A stretch of DNA of 64,000 nt from Tethya wilhelma (lineage: Eukaryota; Porifera; Demospongiae; Tethyida; Tethyidae), in assembly GCA_964030475.1 (NCBI GenBank), contig CAXIPT010000006.1, positions 1,040,457-1,104,456 of the forward strand, read 5' to 3'. Shown one piece after another: positions 1-12,100 of the stretch; positions within the stretch are counted from its first letter, which is position 1, and each line of letters starts with the position of its first letter. The position numbers were made by a program, and so were the translations under genes. The notes under the pieces are model-generated. The model was given only the letters and a program-made list of their open reading frames with translations, did not search any database and was not told the DNA's origin.

Positions 1-50
1 GACAACACCCACTTCACGCATACACGTCACAAACAAACCCAATTTTATAC

Positions 51-268
51 CTCAAGTCGCGGAAGTTGTTCAACAGTTTCTGCAGCTGTCCAGCCTCCAC
101 CAGCTTGTCCTTCCTGGCCTGTGTCTTGGTCAGAAGGCTCTCCCAGGCCGACACCACCTCTGTCTCTTTGTTCTGGACGTGGAGGGTCTTCTCAGGGTAG
201 GTGAGACAGAGTCTCTTGCACTCGTCGGACAAGACACGCACCTTGGTCTTTAGGGCAGCTAGGTCACG
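51..268 (-). CDS. SPTAN1: alpha-spectrin in-window exon 34 (R11)
   Basis: RDLAALKTKVRVLSDECKRL to NNFRDL; vertebrate RDLAALGDKVNSLGETAERL and FLSDFRDL. Ends in phase 2; the next exon is outside the window. Confidence 0.95.
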
Positions 269-1468
269 CTGTGGAGAAGAGATGTGAGAAAAATGGGAAA
301 GATTTATCATGACAATTGTTGCAATGGTTGACATTAATAGCAATCATATAAACAACTAAAAGCCAATGCATTATTCACTGCTATCAAGTACACAAATAAT
401 AAAAAAAAAAGACCTTGATAGCTAGTAACTACATAAGTATACATTCTCTTCATAATTTCCAGGTACATATAATTATTATAACAAACATGCAGGTTTATTA
501 GTCATTTTATCTTCATTGATGTACTTACCTCAAATCCTTCGTGCTTTCTTTGCAGTGCTTCAACACTAGCAAGATCCTTCCCATAGTCATCAGACAAACC
601 AGCATCTTTTTCCTACGATTTTCAAACAGCACAATTACTGAATGCCCATTCAAATATTGATAACATTCAAGTTGGATTGATTTCGTACGAAGGAAAATAA
701 TCCAGGTTTTAAAAAAATTGCACTTGCCATTAAACAAAAACCTATAGTTTTTGAGATCTGGGGATACGGAGTTCCATGATGGTAGAAACACATTATTTTG
801 ATCTAAACAGGTTTATACACATACCTGTATCCTCTCTCTGGTGTCAGCAGCATCTCTGTCAAAGGTGTGTATCTCTTTAGCTCCGGCCAGAGCCAGGGAG
901 CGGGCGTCAGCCAGGTCCTTGAGGTCTACCCACAGCTGGTTGATGATCTCCTTACGCTCAGTGATCTGAGAAGACTCTGAAGAAGAGGAAAAAAGAGAGA
1001 GAAAAAGAGAGTAACAGTAGGCCACTATATTATAACCTCAGACATAGTTACAGTACATCACACGAACAATGCACACATATACAACATACATACAATGTTT
1101 AATATAATATTATTACATGCAGTAAATGGATAATAGTTACTTGGAAATTTTGAAAAACAACAACAACAACAACAAAAAACCCCCCTCTAAATTGAGCCCA
1201 CCACACATTCATACATAGAGCCTTGTACATATTACACATACCGGTGTGGTTATCTCCTATGAGAGTGTCTGCCATTCTATTGACGTGGAGCACACGGTCC
1301 TCAGAAGCAAGCACGTTGTGCATGAAGTCAGAGAACTTCTTCTGCAGTATCTCGACGTGCTCCAGGTCCTTGCCCAGCTCCTCATTGGCAGCCACCAGCT
1401 GTTTCTCTCCAATCCACTGCTCCACCTCCTCACACTCCCTGAGAGAGAGAGAGAGAGAGAGAGAGACN

Positions 1469-1529
<61 letters not shown>

Positions 1530-2393
1530 TTGAATGTACAAACAAAAATAAAACTAACAACCACTACCACAACTCGTACGCATCCCATACCATGTATGAG
1601 TCGCACATGATCAAATTATAAACTCAAATATACTTTTCTATATAACCTAAACTTCTTTTTAACATTTACTGATGCATGAGCAATGTATGTAGAGCAAAAA
1701 AATATATAGACTGGAGTAGGAAAATCTATACTGGTCAGAGCCAGTTGTAACTAAAATAAACACGCTTATAATCACATCATGCAGTACGCATGCCACCCAC
1801 TAGGCATGACATTAATTGTATCATTCCAGTCTCACCTGTTGAAGTGATGAAGTTCCTTGCACTCTTCTAGTCTGTGACGTCGTTTGGAGGAGAGCTCTTG
1901 GAGCTCTTGGAAACGAGACTCAATCAATGTCTGTATAATTTCATAAATGATAAAGAAAATTTAAAACAAAATAGAGACTTCTGAAACAACAAGTTCAATT
2001 GCTTATAATGAAGGCAAATAATATAATTTCACCATACACTGTACATATGATTCAATAATTATGGTATGAAGCAAGCACATGAATATAGATCTAAGTATAG
2101 CCTAATTTTTATAGATACCGTAGATCGGGAAATTTTCGTCGGTAAAACATACAAAATAATTTTTCGGCAAGTTTAATTTTCGTCGGTAATGGTCGTCGAC
2201 GAAAATTTCCCAATCTACGGTAGATTCTTTAGAGATAGTGGTAGTGATCTTCCTCGAACCTGTTTCTCGATGATTCTCTCACTGTCAAAGTGCTGAGCCG
2301 AGAGGAGCTGTTGACTCTCAGACACCAGGTCATCAATCTTACTAGAGTAGCCATCAATGTCCACCTCAACTGCTTCGTGTTTCTTGATCAGGG

Positions 2394-2451
<58 letters not shown>

Positions 2452-3045
2452 TGAGGGAGAGTAAGTGCATGAGTGAGACAACCTTACCTGTGAAGCATCT
2501 TCATCCTTCCCAAACTCTCCCTGAGTAACCAGTGGTTTCTTATCACTCATCCAAGACTCGGCTTCAGAGGCCTTAGCATAGTACTGAAAGGAGAACAAGA
2601 AGAAAATCAAAGTGTGGAATCGGCAACACCAGACAATGAAAAGCAGCTAAAAGCTTTGCATACAAAAGACAGATGGTACAAACTCTATATTTATAGGACA
2701 AACTAATATATTTATGTATACTTATCCAAGAATTCATGGGATTATGAAAACATGAATATTAAAGAATTTTACAGGCCAGGTGCACGATTTATGCGAACAT
2801 GCATGCAATAAACCAGTTCAATAAATGAGAACCACTAACCTGTTGAACTCTGAGCGAGTCGTTCAGTAGTTTCGTCCTCTCCGTGGTGACGGTGTTAAGC
2901 TCCTCCCACATATTCAGAAGCTCCACCTTCTTCTCTCGTATCTCCTCCGAGGCGTAGTGCCTGTTGGAGATGAGCTCCTGACCTGTGACAGAGACACCGT
3001 CCAAGACTGGCTCATGACTGGCTAGCTCAGCTTCAAGAGTCTAAG

Positions 3046-3128
<83 letters not shown>

Positions 3129-6100
3129 GGAAAAAGAAAAAACAATAATTTCACTGTATGCACATGAATATTGACACTCGAGTTGTATAATGCATAAGTT
3201 GCAACTTTCACTTAATGTTGCCAATTTGCTTAAAGTATATCAATCAATTATAATTATCTCAATTATCTTAATACAGAGCAAATAATTAGCTAATATTCAA
3301 TCAAAACAATTAAAAGAAGTACACACCCTAGAGTGCATTGATACCCTAACCATGTTATAAACAATAAACAATACAATTTTGGCTGTGATTAAGAGCTGCT
3401 TGTAATCCTTTAAGAGATAAATTCTTCGCAATATAATAAAAGACTACTTACTCACAAATTCCCAATAGCAAATTTGACAATTAAGAGTTATCCGTGAAAA
3501 CTTAATTCCTATAAAAATACAGTATTTGTATACTGAGAAACTAGAACTATACACTTAGAAAAATTAGCCTTTATGCACGAACTCTCTAAAGGGCCCAAAA
3601 TATCTTTTTACCCACAAATTCCCAATAGCAAATCAAATTATCCAAAATGACCAGAATCGGTTTATGAAGGGGGAAAAAATTAACAAAAACCTAGCAACAG
3701 ACCCAGTCTAGCTTAATAATACAAGCATAAACACAGGGAGACTACATATACAATCAAAAGGAGCTATTGTAAGTCTAAGCACTGGGATACAGGCATTTTA
3801 GAAAATGCCTACTGACGGGCATTATTGGGTGGTCATGACCATACCTGCTGTACTTTCAACACCCGCGACCGGCATCAAGATGTGATCAAGGGGTTAAAGC
3901 AACAAAAACTAGCCCCCTCAATTGCTCGCTTTCGATTAATGTTCAAAAGTGACTAGCTACACACAGCATGATTTAGTTGGGTCAAAGGTCAAATCGTGTA
4001 TGATCAAAGCCTTCCAAAACATGCGATCATGCGTATGAATTACTATGAAATTTATTTTGAGTCAGTATCATACAACACATTGTCAAGCTCCAATACCAAA
4101 TTATGTTATAGGTTGTCATGTACCACTTTAGAACACTACCGAACTATGTTGACACATGTAAAAGAAAATGCCTTAAGTATATTCCATATTATACTGCGTG
4201 ATATTGTCAAGCATCAATTAGGTTGTCATTAGCACACTACCGAATTATGTTCATGTAGACTTTGCACAATAGTCCTTTCAACGTAAAGCTCAAGGTATTT
4301 CATTAGCGCTGGTTTGAGAATAAAAACTTTAAAAGGACTGTGCTAAGCTCTACAAGTGTTATTTAGCTTCACTACTGTAGTACAAGTAGTTCTCGAGCAT
4401 ATGAACTGTACTGCTTGTTTCTGAAATATTTGCAGGACTATTTACTATGAGTGTTGCTGTAAAGAAAGCAGAGGGTTTCTTCTTGGACTGTAGAGAGAGG
4501 GATAAAGTGTATTTTGCCTCTAATATTTTCTGTTGCATGCTATACGTACCTTAGAGACTTTAGAATATTTTCTCTCTAAGATATAACCCAAAATAACTAC
4601 AAAACCGGTGGATATTATTGCACTTGTAACTTTGTTTCTGACTGTCTTGTTTTTTGTTTTTTGTTTTTTTTTGCATTGAAAAGAGCTTTTTTTCTTTGTA
4701 TCTCTCATTATTATTTAGAATATATGGCACGCACGCAGAAATACATAGCGCTCACATTTTCTCAATTGACTCCCATACAAAAGTACCCCAAGATGGTAGA
4801 TGACTAGTTGTGCCCCAACCGTGATGTCACATGCAAACACTAATGAAATACCTTAATTAGAACTTTTACGTGAAAAGGACTATTGACGTCAATAACTACT
4901 TGCATAATTATATATAATAGTATCACTTTACTATATAAAGAGAGAGCTGTTCACCCATTGAGCAGACTGAGAGTGGAAGCTGATAGTGTGCTCTTTTTTT
5001 GAGGTTGTGTTCATTGAAAATAAGCAATGGCTACAGAGGTACGTTAGCTTGAAATTTTTCATATAATATTTTTTATTAGATAAGTCTCATTATACCGTAA
5101 AGCAGGAAAGTTTCGCAGGGTTTAACCTCCACAGTTTTTGCGAATCCCACTCCATCCGTGAAAGTCTTTATCCACAAAATTCTGCGTAATGTGTATACAT
5201 ATCCATGGGCTCGGACAGCTCATCTGTGAAAGTTAAACGGCAAAAATCTTTGACTTGAGACATTTCCGAAAGTTTGACACTGCAAAACTTTCCCACTATA
5301 CGGTATTTGTGATATTTGGGTCTCTAATACCGTACTTTTGCAAGGATTATATTTGGCAAAATTGGCGAATTTCTCCCAGTTGCCAAAGTTAAATTCGCAA
5401 AAATTTATTGCCCGAATATAAATCTTTGAATACGTGCTAGCGTGATCCCAATAAATGGGTTTAGAACGACGTTTTTTTAACAGTATTTCGTAAAATAACT
5501 TGAAACTTGCTACATAGGTGCAGGGGTTCTTAGGCTATAAAGCAATAGCATCTCTTTTGAAAGCTTGGCTACCAAGCTTTAAAAAAAAAAAAATTAGTTG
5601 CACGGCGATATTGTAGTGCATTAGCCCCTCCGGTGTTTTTTTTTTAGTATAGCAAGAAGCTTCACTATTAACGCAAGAAGGCTTTCAGCACAGTTAGTTT
5701 GATTTTTGCTTAGCTTCATGACATAAAAAGCACAAGAAAAACAAAAAGAAAGAATATACACGTAGCTGCAATACTAATTTCGGTGTATGATGTAATGCGC
5801 TTTCTATGGTTCATTTGCCAAAATTGAAGTTCACCAATATTGATTGAGCTCCCATTCGCCCAATTTAATTCTCACCAAAGGGATATACAACTAAATGCAT
5901 GACATTGGTTTTAGTTATCAAGGACATACGCGCATACATGCAATCAATCTGTATCACAATTATACATGCAGTGGGATTTTGAGACACTTATCACATCATA
6001 TGGAGAAATAAATCAATATAACTACAAGTGGGCTATCTTTGAGCTTGGGGACGACAAAAGCTCGTTCAAGGTGAGTAAAAAAAGCCAAGATGATCCGGGA

Positions 6101-9097
6101 TATCAACCATATGCCGATGCCAAGCAAGAGTGGGAAAAATTCATAAACGAGTTTCCAGACGATGATGCCCGTTTTGCTGTTTATATGATCAAAATCAAGG
6201 ACCCTGATGGCCGAAGCAGAGCACGTAGTGTCTTTATAGGCTGGTAAGTTTACAACTGCTGTACTCAATTGTTTTATATCATTGCCGAGCACCTTAACGT
6301 GAGGCATCTAATCGCGACGTATGGCTCAGTTTGCCAGCAAGCGTTTTATATATATATATATATATGTCCTGTCACGCTTTAGGAATGCAATTAGTTCTAA
6401 CGTGACGTCACGTCATTTTGGAATGCAATAATACGCGCATACATGCAATCAATCTGTATCACAATTATACATGCAGTGGGATTTTGAGACACTTATCACA
6501 TCATATGGAGAAATAAATCAATATAACTACAAGTGGGCTATCTTTGAGCTTGGGGACGACAAAAGCTCGTTCAAGGTGAGTAAAAAAAGCCAAGATGATC
6601 CGGGATATCAACCATATGCCGATGCCAAGCAAGAGTGGGAAAAATTCATAAACGAGTTTCCAGACGATGATGCCCGTTTTGCTGTTTATATGATCAAAAT
6701 CAAGGACCCTGATGGCCGAAGCAGAGCACGTAGTGTCTTTATAGGCTGGTAAGTTTACAACTGCTGTACTCAATTGTTTTATATCATTGCCGAGCACCTT
6801 AACGTGAGGCATCTAATCGCGACGTATGGCTCAGTTTGCCAGCAAGCGTTTTATATATATATATATATATGTCCTGTCACGCTTTAGGAATGCAATTAGT
6901 TCTAACGTGACGTCACGTCATTTTGGAATGCAATTTTGTTCTGGTAAAAGATCGTTACCTAGTAGCTCAACAGGGCGCTCGCGCGTCTATGTATATGTAT
7001 CATGATGCTCAGTATCTTTGGTTTTAGTGAGCAAGAGTCTGTTTTTGTGCAAGAGTAACAGCTAGAAGGCAAAGAAGGCTCCTATATATAATATACTAGA
7101 GAGAAACAGCTGCTGATAGCAGCTATGTGCATGTATTTCTCATTGACTGGCATAGTCAGCTAGCAGCTTGGTTACTTTGAGTACCTCAGCCTGATCAAGT
7201 GGTCTTCCGCTCTTCTAGCTCAGTGGTATATGACAGGAGGTCTTTTTGTGTCTGCAATCAATCATAGACTAAGTGTTATGAATCACTGACTCAGTGATTT
7301 GTGCTTAATTTTATAATCATACTGAGATTATGCAGACCAGTGCATCATCATCTATCAATACTGCATAAGTGGTGAATGCAAAGCTAGCGCGAGGCACTAT
7401 TTTGCACGATGTGTACTCCTAGTAATATGTAAGTCTGCATGCATACAGTCTATAAGCTATAGACCGTACAGCTCCAAGTTTTTGTGGCACGTACAGTATT
7501 TTTGTGAATTTGTGATTTGACCGTATATCACGAAGATTTTCTCCGTGAAGCTTTAGAAATCGTGTATTGGCAATATAATTTCAGAGATTGTAATTTATCA
7601 AAACAGTAAAACAGCTAGACTTTTCACGAACTTTTTGCGCTACAAAAATTAGGAGCTGTACAGTATAACATGACAAAATTATATAGGGTCATACAAAATG
7701 AAATAGTCATCTGCTGAAGTTGAACTAGATACTACAAGCTTAGTAAATTCATTCACTTATTTATGCATGATCCCTCATACGTATTTATCCTCGTGTTGTA
7801 AATGTTCAATAAGAGCAACACACTTTTCCTTCTGCTGTATGTTGTACCCACATATACATGTGATTGTTACAGGTTTCCAGACCAACTTTCCTTTATGAAC
7901 AGAAATAAAATGGTACATCTCCAATCAGTACAAGAAGCTGTAGTTAAGAGGCTTGATGGGCTCCAGGAAAGATGCGTGGGAAACACTAAAGATGATCTAT
8001 ATGCATCATTTGCTACCATGGCTCATTAATACTGATCAGGGAATTGCATATAATGGGAGAGAACTGCATAGACTACGAAATAAATTAAATTATAGAACTG
8101 CTGCATATAGAATATTATAGAACTACTACATAGAATATGAACTAAATTAGGTACATGAATTGCAAACTCAGAAAAAACTACAAGGTTAAACGAAGAGAAC
8201 GAGGTAGATTATTTTATTGCTATATAATAATTGTGTATTGTAATGGTTAATACACATTTACATACTGAGTGCCTTAATTACTTAATGTGAGGCATGTAAT
8301 CGTGCAGGGACAAAAATTGTGGAAGTAGGCAGCCAATTAAGCATCATAAGTGCAGTCAGTTGAGGCTTCACATGCACTTGTGCTTTAAGTGGTAGGCCAT
8401 TCTTATGTGTATGAATAATATTATAAAGGTCGTGAACCCATCAAATAGTTGTAACACAGTACTGTAGGGTGCATGGTTCAATATACTCTCCCTATGCTAT
8501 TGTATACTCTTGTCGGCAATCAGCTGCACAATGTATAGGCAAATAAATGAATAAGCTCCCTATTAATAGTGCACAAATACTCTAACCCATACATATGAGT
8601 AAGATACTGTATAGTACAAATATTTGGGTGAATTTTAACATTGGTGGATTGGTGGTTATATGGTAAGAATTGTCAATATTAAACATCCGTGAAACAGTCA
8701 TTTTAACGTAGTACATACAGAATATGTGCATTGTTGTATAGCTAGTAGTGATAATATTCATATTTGACGCCCATTTAACTTACACAGAATGTGATGTCAT
8801 TCAGTCAAAATGCCCATGCAATACAGTATGTGTGTTGTTGCATACTCTCCCTAATACACTCTTGGTTGTATGAGCTACGACTCTATACTCCACTCACTGA
8901 CGTACCTCATGCTTCTTGAGCAGTATCTGGACACTGGTGAGGTTGTTGCCAAGGTCGGTACTCTTGGCTAGTGGCTCTCTTTCTCTCATCCAGGCTTTCT
9001 CGTCTTCTACATCGTGACTGAACTTGTGGAGACGGAGAGAGTCTTCTAGTTGTTGGTGTCTGCGAGCCATGGGGTCTTCTAGCTGACAGTACCTGTG

Positions 9098-9176
<79 letters not shown>

Positions 9177-12100
9177 NNNNNNNNNNNNNNNNNNNNNNNN
9201 NNNNNNNNNNNNNNNNNNNNNNNNNNNNNNNNNNNNNNNNNNNNNNNNNNNNNNNNNNNNNNNNNNNNNNNNNNNNNNNNNNNNNNNNNNNNNNNNNNNN
9301 NNNNNNNNNNNNNNNNNNNNNNNNNNNNNNNNNNNNNNNNNNNNNNNNNNNNNNNNNNNNNNNNNNNNNNNNNNNNNNNNNNNNNNNNNNNNNNNNNNNN
9401 NNNNNNNNNNNNNNNNNNNNNNNNNNNNNNNNNNNNNNNNNNNNNNNNNNNNNNNNNNNNNNNNNNNNNNNNNNNNNNNNNNNNNNNNNNNNNNNNNNNN
9501 NNNNNNNNNNNNNNNNNNNNNNNNNNNNNNNNNNNNNNNNNNNNNNNNNNNNNNNNNNNNNNNNNNNNNNNNNNNNNNNNNNNNNNNNNNNNNNNNNNNN
9601 NNNNNNNNNNNNNNNNNNNNNNNNNNNNNNNNNNNNNNNNNNNNNNNNNNNNCCCCTCAACCCAAATATAATTATCTTATATTTGGAGGTAATTTAAAAC
9701 AGGCTGTTTGAGGCACCAGATTGGAATGAATAATTAGTAGGGGCATTCTAATTAGAGGCTATAAGGTGCTTACTTTTCCACTAGCTCCCTGCCTCTGTCT
9801 TCGATCTGGTCGATCTGGAAGTGGTTGGCTTCACGGAACTTCCTCACCTGTGCCATGACATCATCAATACGATCTTGATGAGCCTGGATGTCATTCTCCA
9901 ACAGCTGAGGAGAAGAAAAATGTCGTAACAGTAAACATACGAAACTAAGCAGAGGTGAAATCAACGAGAATATATAGTTAGTGTAGAAGTAATAAAAAAG
10001 TAATAAAACAAGGCAGAGACATCTGGACATACCAATGTCTGAATTTTAACTGGGAAACACGTCAAGGTATATCATGTATAATTTATGATTGATGACTATT
10101 GGCCTGGAAACAACCATCAAGCTAAAAAGATTTTCTAACTAGCTAGATACTCAAGACCCAAACAAATACAAGGTGAGTTTTCAACTGTGTTCCAAGACAG
10201 GAATAACATAAATAACCAGCTTGATCTACGTAAGACTCAAAGACAAACTACTAATAAATTTAATGGTCTCAAGAACATTACTTAACTGTAATCTTTGACA
10301 AAATTAATAATCATACTCTGTACACTCAAAAAAACCCCACAATATTATGTAGTAATGCATAAAAATCAATCAAATTTTACTTTACAATTTTACACAAATA
10401 AAACTAAATGTCTACTTTCTTTAATATTTGCTTCGAAAGATTTGGGTTTCCCGATTTTTCAACAGCATCAGCTAAAACCTTCCATGATGGGTGGGACTCG
10501 GTGTTCAACCAGGCTCGAACCATTTCTAGTAAACAATTGACACTTGAGTCAGAATTGTCTGCCTTAATAGTCTTGAGTCTTCCATCATTGAGGCCTAAGA
10601 ATACTCCAATTAATTCCCAGTCTGCTGCCATGGGTTGTAAGGCACACATCAGATTGGATGTATTGAGATCTTTTTCTGATTCTAGAGATTCTGAATCCTT
10701 ATCATTATGAATAGGATCTTTTGCTTTTGGTAGCTGACCTGAAAGATCTCGTCCGAAATTTGGATTAAGTTTAACTTCCTTCATCTCGTCACACGGAAAA
10801 CTTAAATGATGTGGACAATGATTTTTCAAAATTTCATAGTATTCTGATTTAACAATTGATAATATTTCTTGTTGTGACCATGTGCACGTTGTTACATCAG
10901 TCTTCCTTTTTTTTGGTTGGGAAGGTTGTGAGTAACAATCATCATTACACTCATCAGGGTCTGATTTTCGTGGAGGGTCCAGATTTTTCAAGATATTTGA
11001 TATCTTTTCATTTCCAACAGCAACAGCTAATTCCTCAGGTGTAAAGCCTTCTCTTTCTGCATTTTTAGATGCTGAATGGCAATCACTCTTAGCCCCTGAC
11101 TTACCCAAAAGGTCAACTAGTAGTAGATTATTAGCAAAGATTGCGAACATTAACGGAGTGACAAAATGGCTTTCTCCATAGAATACGTCAATTTCAGCAC
11201 CGTGCATTTTACTAAGTTTAGTCAGTAGTGCCTCGACTATTTCTTTATGTCCCAATACAGTGGCTAATGTCAGAGGAGGAATTTTTCTATAATGACAAGG
11301 AAAACTAGGATCTGCCTTGCTTTCAAGCAATATATTCACAACATCTTTATGTCCATGCTTAATGGCCTGATATAATGGGGTATATTGTGAGTCTGGGTTT
11401 ACATTTGCACCGCATCTTATCAAAGTCTTGACTAGCTGACAGTTTCCCCCAGAACAGGCAAAACTTAGTGCTGTAGAGCCATCCCAATTCATGGAATTTA
11501 AACTAGCTGGACGAGAACGTGTTTTGCTAACCTGTTTCTCTTCAATACTCTCATCACTGCTTGACTCCTTTGAGATCTGAAGTAGCAGTTCTACAATTTC
11601 AATGTTACCGTTTTTACTTGCAATCATCAGAGCTGTATCTCCTAACTGGTGATATTTGAGATCAACCTCAGCATTGTGTTCCAGCAGAACTTTCACAACA
11701 CCAGCATGCCCATTTTCAGTGGCTAAAATCAAAGCAGAGGGACAATCACTTGTGCACAGGTCAATCTGTGCACCACTTAGCAGCAGTTTCTCGACTACTT
11801 TGTCGTGGCCATTTGAGCTAGCAAACATTAATGCAGTGTAACCTCTTGAGCTCCTTAGGTCTACTTTAGCACCATTTCTTAAAAGCAAATCCACAGTTTC
11901 AACGTGACCATTTCCACTAGCAAGCATGAGGCACGTCAAGCTCTTATTATCTCTTAAATCAACAGATCTGACACTTTGCAATAGAGTCTCAACTAGTTGA
12001 TGCTGGCCAAATTTGCAAGCTATTCTTATTGCCTGTTGTTTAAGATGTTCTACATCAGCATTGGCATATTTGGATAACAGTGATAGGAAGATTTCAATGT

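Noticed and set aside
1099..1621. LSLSLS / RERERE ORFs over (GA)n tracts, also at 3033, 24909 and 38730
   Set aside because: Low-complexity translation of microsatellites, not genes.
1931..2259. Hidden SH3 exon in the spectrin R9 intron
   Set aside because: The sequence is AT-rich with stops in all frames and a foldback element; no ALYDY-type motif is present.
3996..4232. 78-codon plus-strand ORF
   Set aside because: No family resemblance, no splice or promoter context, and it contains short direct repeats; likely chance.
5996..6307. Minus-strand 103-codon ORF opposite the cofilin exon (also 6501-6812)
   Set aside because: Shadow of the plus-strand coding exon; the plus frame has clear ADF-H motifs and splice sites.
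7205..7250. tRNA-like ctagctcagtggtata motif
   Set aside because: Only an A-box resemblance; no B box or cloverleaf partner follows.
9079..9711. Long ORFs across the N gap at 9177-9652 (and similarly across 38866-39658)
   Set aside because: They consist of X residues and dipeptides from CA/GT repeats; artefacts of translating Ns and microsatellites.
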